NCBI GenBank assembly: GCA_050300015.1
Contig: JBNKWZ010000021.1
Location: 434,001 to 498,000 of the forward strand
DNA: 64,000 nt
Direction: 5' to 3'
From: CAYZQH01 sp050300015
Lineage (GTDB): Bacteria; Pseudomonadota; Gammaproteobacteria; Pseudomonadales; Cellvibrionaceae
Both the position numbers and the translations under genes were made by a program. Below are positions 46,963 through 55,095 of this stretch, piece by piece (positions within the stretch are counted from its first letter, which is position 1; every line of letters begins with the position of its first letter). The notes beneath the pieces are model-generated. The model saw only the letters and a program-made list of their open reading frames with translations. It was not told where the DNA came from and made no database searches.

Positions 46963-47616
46963 GTGACCCAAATTTTAGTTGCAGACGACCACGATCTGGT
47001 ACGCATGGGTATTGTTCGAATGCTTGAAGACGTGCCAGGCTTTAGCGTGGTGGGGGAGGCCAAAACCGGCGAAGAGGCCGTGGCTTTGGCTCGCTCGCAC
47101 AAACCCGACGTGGTGTTAATGGACGTAAAGATGCCGGGCATTGGCGGATTGGAGGCGACCAAAAAAATTCTAACCTATAGCGACAGCATCAAAATTATTG
47201 CCGTCACCTCACTGTCGGACGATATGTTTCCCGAGCGCCTGATGAAAGCCGGTGCTTCTGGTTATGTCACAAAGGGGGCGAATTTTGACGAGATGATCGA
47301 CGCCATCAATACGGTGATGGCGGGCAATTTATACATGAGCAACAATGTGGCTCAACAATTGGCGTTGCGTAATTTTAGTGGAAATAAAGCACAAACTTCA
47401 CCCTTTGAGCAGTTGTCTGGGCGCGAATTGCAAACCGCCATATTGATTGCCAATGGCGCCAAGGTTCAGACCATTGCTGACACCTTTTGTGTCAGCCCCA
47501 AAACTATCAACAGCTACCGTTACCGGATTTTTGAAAAGCTGAATATTCATTCGGATGTGGAGCTGACCTTGTTGGCAGTGAAACACAAAATTCTTGATAT
47601 AGACGCCATGGAGTAA
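46963..47616 (+). CDS. UvrY/GacA-type response regulator
   Basis: 217 residues: receiver domain (1-120; ADDHDLVRMG, phosphoacceptor Asp in VVLMDVKMPG, Lys in YVTKGA) and a LuxR-type helix-turn-helix (about 145-205; LSGRELQTAILIANG, VSPKTINSYRYRIFEKLNI). Gene order with uvrC and pgsA is the classic uvrY/gacA locus. The regulator normally answers the BarA/GacS kinase and drives CsrB/RsmY-type small RNAs; neither is in the window. GTG start with GAGG upstream. Confidence 0.93.
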   Translation: MTQILVADDHDLVRMGIVRMLEDVPGFSVVGEAKTGEEAVALARSHKPDVVLMDVKMPGIGGLEATKKILTYSDSIKIIAVTSLSDDMFPERLMKAGASGYVTKGANFDEMIDAINTVMAGNLYMSNNVAQQLALRNFSGNKAQTSPFEQLSGRELQTAILIANGAKVQTIADTFCVSPKTINSYRYRIFEKLNIHSDVELTLLAVKHKILDIDAME

Positions 47617-47648
47617 ACGGTGCGCAAGAACGCATCTTTTCAGTGACC

Positions 47649-49472
47649 ATGAGCGAGCCTGCCTTCGATCACAAAACCTTTTTAAAAAACTTGACCACCG
47701 CACCGGGTGTGTACCAAATGTACAATGCCGCCGGTGAAATTTTGTACGTGGGTAAAGCCAAACACTTGAAAAACCGCGTGAGCAGTTATTTTCGGTCTTC
47801 GGGTTTGACCTTAAAAACCGAGGCCTTAGTCAAGCGCATTGCGAGTATAGAAGTGACCGTGACGGCAAACGAAGCCGAGGCGTTAGTGCTTGAACACAAC
47901 CTAATTAAATCGCAACGTCCGCCCTACAATATTTTATTGCGGGACGATAAATCCTACCCCTATATTTTTTTATCCAGCGGCACGTTTCCACGCTTGGCTT
48001 TGCACCGGGGTGCGAAAACCAAAAAAGGGGAATATTTCGGGCCTTTTCCGAATGCCTCTGCTGTGCGCGAAAGTCTGCACTTTTTAAAAAAAACCTTTCA
48101 GGTACGCCAGTGCGAAGACAGTGTTTATAAAAATCGCACACGCCCCTGTTTGCAACATCAAATCGGTCGCTGCAAAGCCCCCTGTGTGGATTGGGTCAGT
48201 GAAGCGGAGTACACCGAGGATGTCCGTCACACCAAGATGTTTTTGCAGGGGCGTAGCGAGAGTTTGCACCAAGAGCTGGCCGAGGCCATGGCGCAAGAGG
48301 CTGAGCAAATGGCCTTTGAGAAAGCCGCCGCTTACCGAGACCAAATCGCCGCGCTGCGTCAGGTGCAACTACAATTTGCCGTGGAAAAAGGACAGGGCAA
48401 TACCGATGTGGTGGCTTGCCGGGTGCTGGCCGGCGAGATTTGTGTGCACGTATTGTTTATTCGCGATGGCCGCATGCTCGGCAGTAAAAGTTATTTTCCC
48501 AAAGGGCGTATTGCCGATACCGAAGCCGAAGTGCTAGAGGCCTTTTTACCCCAATTTTATTTGAATAAAAGTGCCTTTGATGTGCCAAGCGAAATTGTGG
48601 TTAGCCACGACATTCCCTCGAAAACCGTGCTAGCTGAAGTGATCAGTAGTACGGCTCAAAAAGCTGTTCAGCTCACCCATAATGTACGCACCCACCGAGC
48701 GCAATGGGTGGCAATGGCCCTAATGGCCGCCGAGCAAAACATCAAAACCCGCATCAACAATCTAAAAACCATTGGCGCCAAAGTGGAGGCGTTACAAATG
48801 GTGTTGGGACTGGAAGACCCTATCGAGCGCATGGAGTGTTTTGATATCAGTCACAGCAGCGGCGAGCATCCGGTGGCCTCCTGCGTGGTGTTTGATGCCT
48901 CCGGCCCGCTGAAGTCCGACTATCGCCGGTTTAACATCGAAAACGTGCAAGCTGGAGACGACTACGCGGCTATGGCGCAGGCCCTTACGCGGCGCTATAG
49001 TCGCTTGCAGAAAGAAGGCAAGCCGCTGCCCACTTTAGTGATTGTGGATGGCGGTAAGGGCCAAATGACACAAGCCAAGACGGTGAAGGCAGAGCTGGGT
49101 ATCAACGATGTCATGCTTGTGGGGGTGGCCAAGGGCACCACTCGTAAGGCCGGGTTTGAGACGCTGGTGAGTGAAACGGGCAAAACTTGGGTGTTGGATA
49201 GCGACGACCCTGCCTTGCACATTTTGCAGCACATTCGCGACGAGGCTCACCGTTTTGCGGTTACCGGCCACAAAGCCGCGCGCGACAAGCGCCGGCGACG
49301 GTCCCGGTTGGAGGACATCCCCGGTGTGGGCGCCAAGCGGCGTAAACAATTGTTGCAACACTTCGGTGGTATACAGGAAGTCCTGGCCGCCAGTGCGGAT
49401 GAACTTGCCAAAGTGCAAGGCATCAGCAAAAAGTTGGCCTTAGAGGTTTACAGCACACTTCATAGTGAGTAA
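47649..49472 (+). CDS. uvrC: excinuclease ABC subunit C
   Basis: 607 residues from ATG 47649 (a GTG six bases upstream is an alternative). N-terminal GIY-YIG nuclease (GVYQMYNAAGEILYVGKA), Cys-rich and UvrB-binding regions, a C-terminal RNase H-like nuclease with MECFDISH and VDGGKGQ, and tandem helix-hairpin-helix motifs (LEDIPGVGAKRRKQLL and the segment near the C terminus). Makes both incisions in nucleotide excision repair; with mfd at 19854 both transcription-coupled and global pathways are represented. Weak Shine-Dalgarno, 32 bases after uvrY/gacA. Confidence 0.97.
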   Translation: MSEPAFDHKTFLKNLTTAPGVYQMYNAAGEILYVGKAKHLKNRVSSYFRSSGLTLKTEALVKRIASIEVTVTANEAEALVLEHNLIKSQRPPYNILLRDDKSYPYIFLSSGTFPRLALHRGAKTKKGEYFGPFPNASAVRESLHFLKKTFQVRQCEDSVYKNRTRPCLQHQIGRCKAPCVDWVSEAEYTEDVRHTKMFLQGRSESLHQELAEAMAQEAEQMAFEKAAAYRDQIAALRQVQLQFAVEKGQGNTDVVACRVLAGEICVHVLFIRDGRMLGSKSYFPKGRIADTEAEVLEAFLPQFYLNKSAFDVPSEIVVSHDIPSKTVLAEVISSTAQKAVQLTHNVRTHRAQWVAMALMAAEQNIKTRINNLKTIGAKVEALQMVLGLEDPIERMECFDISHSSGEHPVASCVVFDASGPLKSDYRRFNIENVQAGDDYAAMAQALTRRYSRLQKEGKPLPTLVIVDGGKGQMTQAKTVKAELGINDVMLVGVAKGTTRKAGFETLVSETGKTWVLDSDDPALHILQHIRDEAHRFAVTGHKAARDKRRRRSRLEDIPGVGAKRRKQLLQHFGGIQEVLAASADELAKVQGISKKLALEVYSTLHSE

Positions 49473-49566
49473 CGTGCCCGGGATGTTAAGGCACAGGCCT
49501 TAAGCCTCCCTTTTGGTTGCCCGCCCTCGTGCCGGGTATCGATAAACCCAGTAATCGAGCAGGTTG

Positions 49567-50139
49567 ATGTTTAATCTCGCAAATCAATTAACCCTGTGCC
49601 GCATTGTGCTCATCCCACTGCTGGTAGTGGCTTTTTACCTGCCATTTTGGTGGCGCTTTCCCCTGTGTGCAGCACTTTTTGGTCTGGCCGGCATTACCGA
49701 TTGGTTGGACGGCTACATCGCTCGTAAATACGGGCTTTCCACACCCTTTGGTGCCTTTCTTGATCCGGTGGCCGACAAGCTTATGGTCGCTGTAGCCCTG
49801 GCGCTTTTGATTGAGTTACATGACTCTGTTTGGTTTACCTTGCCTGCGGCTGTGATTATCTGCCGAGAGATCGTGATCTCCGCGCTTCGCGAGTGGATGG
49901 CAGAGCTTGGTAAGCGCGCCACTGTGGCCGTATCTATGGTGGGCAAGGTCAAAACTACCCTGCAAATCATTGCCATTGTGATCCTGCTATTGTTCGATCC
50001 CGCTAAATTCCATTGGTTTAGCCTGTTGGGTGTGGTTACCCTCTATGTGGCCGCGATTTTGACGCTTTGGTCCATGATTGTGTACTTGCGTGCCGCCTGG
50101 CCCAGCTTCAAACAGGCGCACCCCAAACAAAACCCCTAA
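49567..50139 (+). CDS. pgsA: CDP-diacylglycerol--glycerol-3-phosphate phosphatidyltransferase
   Basis: 190-residue inner-membrane enzyme making phosphatidylglycerol phosphate. CDP-alcohol phosphotransferase motif DWLDGYIARKYGLSTPFGAFLDPVADK (D-G-x2-A-R-x8-G-x3-D-x3-D) is complete. About five hydrophobic helices. ATG 49567 fits the family start MFNLANQLTLCRI. As in Pseudomonas, it is followed by a tRNA cluster. Confidence 0.96.
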   Translation: MFNLANQLTLCRIVLIPLLVVAFYLPFWWRFPLCAALFGLAGITDWLDGYIARKYGLSTPFGAFLDPVADKLMVAVALALLIELHDSVWFTLPAAVIICREIVISALREWMAELGKRATVAVSMVGKVKTTLQIIAIVILLLFDPAKFHWFSLLGVVTLYVAAILTLWSMIVYLRAAWPSFKQAHPKQNP

Positions 50140-50286
50140 TAAAACAATAGCTTGGCCGCCAGCCTTTTGAACAATTAATTGAAAATACGACTAGGCGAGG
50201 GCGGTTTTATCCGTTAAAATGCGCACCCTCTTAAGGCCGGGGCTCCCTGGTTTTAGAGTGGATGTGAAGTAGTAGTACATAGTTTT

Positions 50287-50400
50287 GGCGCGGTGGCAGA
50301 GTGGTTAAGTTGACGACTGCGGCAGCGCCCGCGGCGGCTTAAAGAGTTACACCGGTTCGGTCGATCACGAAGTGATCGGGAATCGAAGTGGCGTAGGTCG
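50287..50400 (+). pseudogene. degenerate tRNA-Cys copy with an inverted T-arm
   Basis: Positions 50281-50305 are identical to 50421-50445, the leader and first part of the intact tRNA-Cys, and 50311-50320 (TGACGACTGC) also matches. Beyond the anticodon stem the sequence diverges: a T-arm-like ACACCGGTTCG (about 50350-50360) is followed by a perfect hairpin CGATCAC-GAA-GTGATCG (50362-50378), and 50374-50397 resembles the reverse complement of the tRNA-Cys T-arm. No cloverleaf can form, so this is a broken tandem duplicate with an internal inversion. Confidence 0.75.
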
Positions 50401-50426
50401 ACGCATAGTAGGTATAGTAAAGTTTT

Positions 50427-50500
50427 GGCGCGGTGGCAGAGTGGTCATGCTGACGACTGCAACTCGTCCTACGCCGGTTCGATTCCGACCCGCGCCTCCA
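50427..50500 (+). tRNA. tRNA-Cys (GCA)
   Basis: Acceptor GGCGCGG pairs with CCGCGCC, anticodon stem GACGA/TCGTC encloses CTGCAAC with anticodon GCA, and the CCA end is encoded (74 bases). The D-loop and T-arm are regular. It lies in the tRNA cluster downstream of pgsA. Confidence 0.96.
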
Positions 50501-50626
50501 TTAAAAGCCAAATCGGCGTAAAAGCCGGTTTGGAGTGACTGCGCAGCAGTTACGAATAAGCAGCTTGGCCTGCTTTCAATACGGCGTAACCAGCCGCACT
50601 TTTCGACCCACCGGGTCGGCCCCTTA

Positions 50627-50714
50627 GCCCGGGTGGTGGAATTGGTAGACACAGGGGACTTAAAATCCCCCGACCTTAACAGTCGTGCCGGTTCAAGTCC
50701 GGCCCCGGGCACCA
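50627..50714 (+). tRNA. tRNA-Leu (TAA)
   Basis: Long type II tRNA: acceptor GCCCGGG with CCCGGGC, anticodon loop with TAA inside GGGGA/TCCCC stems, a variable arm CCTTAACAGTCGT-type, T loop TTCAAGT and encoded CCA. The integrase remnant starts about 160 bases downstream, so its 3' end is the probable integration site of the island. Confidence 0.97.
50686..50714 (+). other. probable attachment site (3' end of tRNA-Leu)
   Basis: The T-arm and acceptor end of tRNA-Leu(TAA) directly precede a P4-type integrase gene, the standard position of an attL. I did not find a second copy of this end downstream in the window, so the other boundary is either lost or beyond 64000. Confidence 0.45.
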
Positions 50715-50876
50715 CTTACCTGTCTAACCCCGTCTAATAAAGTCCAACATCGCCCTGAAAGCCCCGTAATTGCTGGGATTGGCGTCTAAGCCCGTCTTTC
50801 CGAGTTTATTGCCATCTAAAATAAATGCTGGTGCCGTTGCTGGTATTACGGGTTCAATTTTGGGTGATACCAGCAA

Positions 50877-52190
50877 ATGAGCGAGCGTAAGCAATCTACG
50901 GGCTATCAACGCCAGAAACTCACCGACGCCATGGTGCGCAATGCGCCCACCAAGGAAAAGGACTATTGGCTGGACGACGGCGCCGCACTGCGTCTGCTGG
51001 TGAGAAAGAACGGCACCAAATGCTGGCGCTTCAACTACCGCTTTGCAGGGAAGCAAAAAACGTTGGCCATAGGCGTTTACCCCCAAGTGACTCTCAAGCA
51101 AGCCCGCACTCAACTCGAAGAAGCCAAAACCAGCATAAAAGCGGGTATCGACCCGTCCTATAAGAAGAAGCAATAACGCCTGATGAATATGGGCCAGGGC
51201 GAAGCACTCTTCATCAACATCGCCAAGGAATGGTGGGAACACCAAAGCGGCACCTGGTCCGCCGATCATCGCCAGCGAGTGTGGACACGTCTCGAACAAA
51301 ACACCCATTTAGTCGCCCAGCGGGCTATCACCGATATCAAACCGCAATATGTGATTTACGTGATTCGCCAAACCGCAAAACGCGGCGCATTGGATGCGGC
51401 AGGCAGAGTGCTGCAAGACATCTCCCGCGTATGCAGCTATGCCGTGCAAACCGGCCGCCTGGAAGTGAACCCCGCCGCAGAGCTCAAAAACATACGCAAA
51501 ACCCGCAAAGTTGAACACCGTGCATCGCTCGATAACGAAGAACTACCAGGCTTTTTGCAGGCGCTGGACAGCTACGATGGCAGAGGCCGCAAACTCACCA
51601 AATACGCTATCCAATTGCTGGTTTACACCTTTATTCGGCCCGGTGAATTGCGCGGGGCACGCTGGGAAGAAATTAGTTTTGAAGAAAAGCTCTGGCGAAT
51701 ACCCGCCCACAGAATGAAGATGAAAACCGAACACCTCGTGCCACTTTCCAATCAGGCTATCGAGCTGCTCGAACAGCTTCAAGGTATCACCGGGCGTTAC
51801 TCACTCGTCTTCCCCTCAGAAAAACGCCGCGAAGAATGTATGAGCGACAACACCATGCGCCGCGCCATTTTCAAACTCGGCTATGACGGCAGCGAGCCAG
51901 GCAAAAACAAATGCGCACCCCACGGCTTTCGCGCTAACGCCACCAGCATACTGAACGAAGCGGGGTTTAACCCCGATGCTGTCGAGAGGCAAATGGCGCA
52001 TATGGAGCGCAATAAAGTGCGCGCGGCTTATATTCACCACGCCCGATATCTGGATGAGCGCCGCGAGATGATGAGTGGTGGGCAGATTTTTTGGATGGTT
52101 CAAAGGCGCAAGGAAAGTTGTTACCGATCAGGTGGATAAGCAGGGCTATGTGAAGACTGTCTGCAAACCATCATCCAGGACTATTTTCGG
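50877..52190 (+). pseudogene. P4-type tyrosine recombinase (integrase), inactivated
   Basis: The first part (50877-51173) is an Arm DNA-binding domain: KLTDAMVRNAP, YWLDDGAALRLLV, AGKQKTLAIGVYPQVTLKQAR. An in-frame TAA at 51174-51176 interrupts it, and the same frame continues with the core-binding and catalytic domains to 52139. Catalytic residues remain: Arg in RPGELRGARW, Lys in KMKTEHLVPLS, HGFR, and Tyr in RAAYIHH. The usual C-terminal motif WWADFLDG is readable only in another frame from about 52079, and another shift is needed for its continuation. With one nonsense codon and at least one frameshift it is very likely dead. Confidence 0.88.
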
Positions 52191-52210
52191 TTCACCTAAC
52201 GGTTTGGAGT

Positions 52211-52232
52211 ATATTATACTACCTAGTAGTAT
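52211..52232. promoter_or_regulatory. palindromic operator upstream of parDE
   Basis: ATACTACCTAGTAGTAT is a near-perfect palindrome centred about 40 bases before the parD start, flanked by TATTAT-type sequence that could be the -10 box. Ribbon-helix-helix antitoxins repress their operon through such sites. Confidence 0.55.
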
Positions 52233-52259
52233 GTTGTGCTTAAGTCAAGAGGTGATGTT

Positions 52260-52526
52260 ATGGCTATGGTAAAAAAGAGTATTACAGTGACCGATCAACA
52301 AGATAGTTGGATTAAAGCCCAAATTGAAATGGGGCATTATGGCAACGAAAGTGAAGTATTGAGGGAGCTTATACGCGAGCGGCAGCAAAGAGAGCAAGAG
52401 TCGTCACGTGAAATCGAGCTAATTCGCTCGAAACTGATTCAGGCCGAGAAAAGTGGTTTTACGGAACAAAGCTCCAAAGAAATACTGGAAGAAATAAAAA
52501 ATGGATTAGGGCGTGACACAATATAA
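52260..52526 (+). CDS. parD: ParD-family antitoxin
   Basis: 88 residues. N-terminal ribbon-helix-helix (KKSITVTDQQDSWIKAQIEMGHYGNESEVLRELIRERQ outline), long helical tail that binds the toxin. ATG 52260 has AGAGG eight bases upstream; an upstream in-frame ATG at 52236 lacks support. A TATA-rich palindromic stretch just upstream (about 52210-52232, ATACTACCTAGTAGTAT core) is a good candidate for the autoregulatory operator. Overlaps parE by 14 bases. Confidence 0.9.
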   Translation: MAMVKKSITVTDQQDSWIKAQIEMGHYGNESEVLRELIRERQQREQESSREIELIRSKLIQAEKSGFTEQSSKEILEEIKNGLGRDTI

Positions 52527-52800
52527 ACTCACTAACGAAGCCAAAATGGACCTGGCTCGCATCTACTGGCGTGGTGTTGAGGAGTTTGGTGAGGTCCAGG
52601 CGGAACGTTACTACGAAGCATTTTTTAGCCGGTTTGATGAGATCGCAGAGTCGCCTTTTAAATATCAAGCGGTTGATTATATTCGCGAAGGGTATCGTCG
52701 CAGTGTGTGTGGTGTAGATAGTATCTACTATCGATAAATTGACGGTGTTGTTGAAATTATGCGAGTCTTGGGTCGGCAGGAGGCGAGCGAAACGCTATAA
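52513..52800 (+). pseudogene. parE: ParE-family toxin gene interrupted by a stop codon
   Basis: GTG start inside parD. The first 74 residues are a good ParE/RelE-fold match (YKLTNEAKMDLARIYWRG, ERYYEAFFSRFDEIAESP, IREGYRRSVCGVDSIYYR). An in-frame TAA at 52735-52737 follows YYR, but the same frame continues with IDGVVEIMRVLGRQEASETL to 52800, which is exactly the expected ParE C terminus. The C-terminal strand and helix belong to the toxic fold, so the toxin is probably inactive while the antitoxin remains intact. Confidence 0.85.
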
Positions 52801-52947
52801 ACTCTTGATTACGCGGATATGAGCGGTTCTTCTTTCGTATTTGTACGGAATATTTTCACCCTCGAATTTTCTATAAAATTTTAGGAATGGAACTTTCCGG
52901 GCGGCTTTAAGAGGGGTTCTTATAGCGCTTTTTAACTGCTAATAAAT

Positions 52948-53118
52948 TTAAGTTTTTGCTGCTTTTTTGTATTTAGCTAGTAGTGCCGCTTTGGAGGAGG
53001 CTTCTACCGAAGTGGAGCTTGGGATTGTAAAACCTTCAAGTTTCAGGCAGGCACGATAGTTACTGGACCGACTTTTTCTAGCATAAGCCTTTTTGGCCTC
53101 AAGGGATACTTTTTTCAT
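52948..53118 (-). CDS. YhfG-family small protein (Fic antitoxin-like), orphan
   Basis: 56 residues on the minus strand: MKKVSLEAKKAYARKSRSS-NYRACLKLEGF-TIPSS-...-LLAKYKKAAKT. The basic N terminus, the N-Y/F-x-A-S/C-x-x-LEG core and the length match YhfG, the small partner encoded before fic in E. coli. No fic gene is found here. It lies about 100 bases downstream of rtcR on the same strand, separated by a strong hairpin. The ATG at 53118 is preceded by GGGGAAAAT-type sequence. Family assignment is by pattern memory and should be checked. Confidence 0.68.
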   Translation of the reverse strand: MKKVSLEAKKAYARKSRSSNYRACLKLEGFTIPSSTSVEASSKAALLAKYKKAAKT

Positions 53119-53181
53119 ATTTTCCCCGCTAGATTGAACCAGAAAATTAGCCTTATTTTAGCATAAAAGGGAATGTTCAAT

Positions 53182-53207
53182 ACTTCGCGGATTTGAATCC
53201 GCGAAGT
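53182..53207. terminator. strong hairpin between rtcR and the yhfG-like gene
   Basis: ACTTCGCGGATT (53182-53193) and AATCCGCGAAGT (53196-53207) form a 12-base perfect inverted repeat with TTTT after it on the + strand. It starts 13 bases beyond the rtcR stop on the minus strand, but no U-run exists in that direction, so termination of rtcR is plausible but not proven. Confidence 0.6.
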
Positions 53208-53220
53208 TTTCCGCAGTCGA

Positions 53221-54819
53221 TCAGGCTTGATTTGCTCTCTTGATCTGTTCGAATTTAATCCCATACTTCTCTAACAATTGCTTCACTCGATGCGAGTCAT
53301 TGTTCGAAGTCTTTGCTGTTCTGCTTACATTGAACAGCTTTCTCCCCGCGTCCGCCATGGATGTCGAATTTCTACAGGCCTCAATGATAATAGATAAGAC
53401 ACCAATGTCGTAGGTGTCTATCGTTGCTAGTTTCTCTGGTGGTAATAGCGTTTTGACACCCGCAAAGTTATCTGTCGTGCTGGATACCCACTTCAGCTTG
53501 AGTCGTTCGATTTCTTCCTGTACGTCCTGGTCGGTAATTCGTCCGCCGCTGGCCAGTGTGCCCATTCGGGTGATGCTTGAATTTAGGTCACGAAAATTGG
53601 CAGACCAAAGCGCCTCTTTGGACCGGCCGAATTTTAAGTAGGCCTCTTTTGCCGATTTATTGAAGCGCACTCTATAGCCAGATTTATTGGCAAAGCGCTC
53701 CAACTCAAATTCTATGTTGGCTTCTAAGTCCTCGATCCTTTCTTTTAGCGAGGGAAGTTGATAGGTCCAAAGGTCAATGCGTGCGAGAAGATCTTCTCGG
53801 AATTTCCCTGCCTTCGCTTGACGTAGTAAGTCTCTATTTGTGCCAGCGATTAATTGGAAGTCGCTTTTCGTAGAGTTGTCGGACCCAAAAGGAATAAACT
53901 TTTTATGCTCAATTGCATTTAAGAGCATTGCTTGCTCGTCAAGCCCGAGCTCGCCAATTTCGTCTAGAAAAAGCAGGCCTTTGTTGGCTTCTTTTAGTAG
54001 GCCCGGCCTGTCAGAAGAGGCGCCCGTAAAAGCGCCTCTCTTGTGGCCGAATAATGCGGACATTGCATTTTCCCCTCGAAGGGTGGCGCAGTTGATGGCG
54101 ACAAACTTACCTTCGAGTTTGCCTTTTTGTTTTCTTAGATCGAAAACTTTTTGGGCGAGTTGCGATTTCCCCGCTCCCGTTGGGCCTGTAATCAATATAG
54201 GTTCAGATGAGCGAATCGAGACTTTTTCGAGTTGCTCGATCATCTTGTTGAATTGTGCATTTTTTGTCTCAATTCCGCTTTTGAGGAAGTGCGTACCTTC
54301 TTGATGTTCCTTATTAAAGCGAGAGGCGATTTGATCATACTTCGATAGGTCTAAATCAATAATTTGATATTGCCCAACGGGTTTTCCCCCTTTTTTGGGT
54401 GGAGAAGTTTGTAATAGCTTTGCGGGTATTTGTCGCGCCTCGCTGAGCAGGAACCAGCATATTTGCGCCACATGGGTGCCCGTAGTGATGTGAATAAAAT
54501 ATTCCTCACTTTCTGGGCTGAAGTTGTAGCTTTCTGACAGGTCCAGCAGCTTGCTATATACATTTTCAAAATCCCAAGGGGAATGAAAGTTAACAAGGTG
54601 GGGCACCACCTCCGTTTCGGGGGACACAAGCTGAATATCTTCCGTGACTTGTTTGGCGAGCCCTTGAGCGTGGTTGTCAAAGAGCAGTTCTAACCGGTCT
54701 ACAACAAAGTCGTTGTGCTGGCACATAGAGAGTGTTGGGCGCCATCGCTCCCAGCGCTCGTTTCCCTTTCCTCTGCGATCGAGGGTCGTGCCCAATATGC
54801 TGAATATTACGTTTTTCAT
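53221..54819 (-). CDS. rtcR: RtcR, CARF-domain sigma54-dependent activator of the RNA repair operon
   Basis: 532 residues, the same length as E. coli RtcR. The N terminus (VIFSILGTTLDRRGKGNERWERWRPT outline, then ITTGTHVAQICWFLL) is the CARF ligand-sensing domain, which in other species recognises tRNA-derived RNA ends or related ligands. The central AAA+ domain has Walker A GPTGAGKSQL, the sigma54-contacting GAFTGA, and Walker B FLDEIGELG. A C-terminal helix-turn-helix (VSRTAKTSNNDSHRVKQLL region) binds enhancers. Divergent from rtcB, across a 276-base region with a -24/-12 promoter. Confidence 0.96.
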   Translation of the reverse strand: MKNVIFSILGTTLDRRGKGNERWERWRPTLSMCQHNDFVVDRLELLFDNHAQGLAKQVTEDIQLVSPETEVVPHLVNFHSPWDFENVYSKLLDLSESYNFSPESEEYFIHITTGTHVAQICWFLLSEARQIPAKLLQTSPPKKGGKPVGQYQIIDLDLSKYDQIASRFNKEHQEGTHFLKSGIETKNAQFNKMIEQLEKVSIRSSEPILITGPTGAGKSQLAQKVFDLRKQKGKLEGKFVAINCATLRGENAMSALFGHKRGAFTGASSDRPGLLKEANKGLLFLDEIGELGLDEQAMLLNAIEHKKFIPFGSDNSTKSDFQLIAGTNRDLLRQAKAGKFREDLLARIDLWTYQLPSLKERIEDLEANIEFELERFANKSGYRVRFNKSAKEAYLKFGRSKEALWSANFRDLNSSITRMGTLASGGRITDQDVQEEIERLKLKWVSSTTDNFAGVKTLLPPEKLATIDTYDIGVLSIIIEACRNSTSMADAGRKLFNVSRTAKTSNNDSHRVKQLLEKYGIKFEQIKRANQA

Positions 54820-54878
54820 GCTATCAAATATATTATAAGAGTATCGAAAAAGATATATTGGAACGACTTGTGGTAACC

Positions 54879-54934
54879 GATGGAGTCTTTAAAAAAGCCT
54901 GATGATGGATTATAAACATAATAAAAACAGATGG
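54879..54934. promoter_or_regulatory. candidate RtcR enhancer: three GATGG repeats
   Basis: GATGG occurs at 54879, 54904 and 54930, spaced 25 and 26 bases, and the last two extend to GATGG(A)TTATAA. They lie 34-89 bases upstream of the -24 element. Even spacing of about 2.5 helical turns suits an oligomeric enhancer-binding protein. RtcR's own promoter must overlap this region. Confidence 0.5.
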
Positions 54935-54965
54935 TTATAAGGTTTTTAGCGATAAACTAGAAAAG

Positions 54966-54982
54966 TTGGTACCACCTTTGCA
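54966..54982 (+). promoter_or_regulatory. sigma54 (-24/-12) promoter of rtcBA
   Basis: TTGGTACCACCTTTGCA fits the consensus YTGGCACG-N4-TTGCW, with GG (54968-54969) and GC (54980-54981) exactly 12 bases apart. Predicted transcription start is near 54993, about 100 bases before rtcB. The upstream gene encodes the matching sigma54 activator, which strengthens the call. Confidence 0.88.
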
Positions 54983-55095
54983 TTAAGTTGGATATGCAGA
55001 CTTAATCAAACAGAAATCAATAAGCCAAATGTCATATCCGTGCTGATTAGTGTTAGCAAGGAGGGATGACGAAAGCGCGTGTAAAGGAGCTGGTC

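Noticed and set aside
50287..50400. The degenerate tRNA-Cys copy as a selenocysteine tRNA or other long tRNA.
   Set aside because: No 3' acceptor strand matches its 5' GGCGCGG, and there is no UCA anticodon or matching long variable arm.
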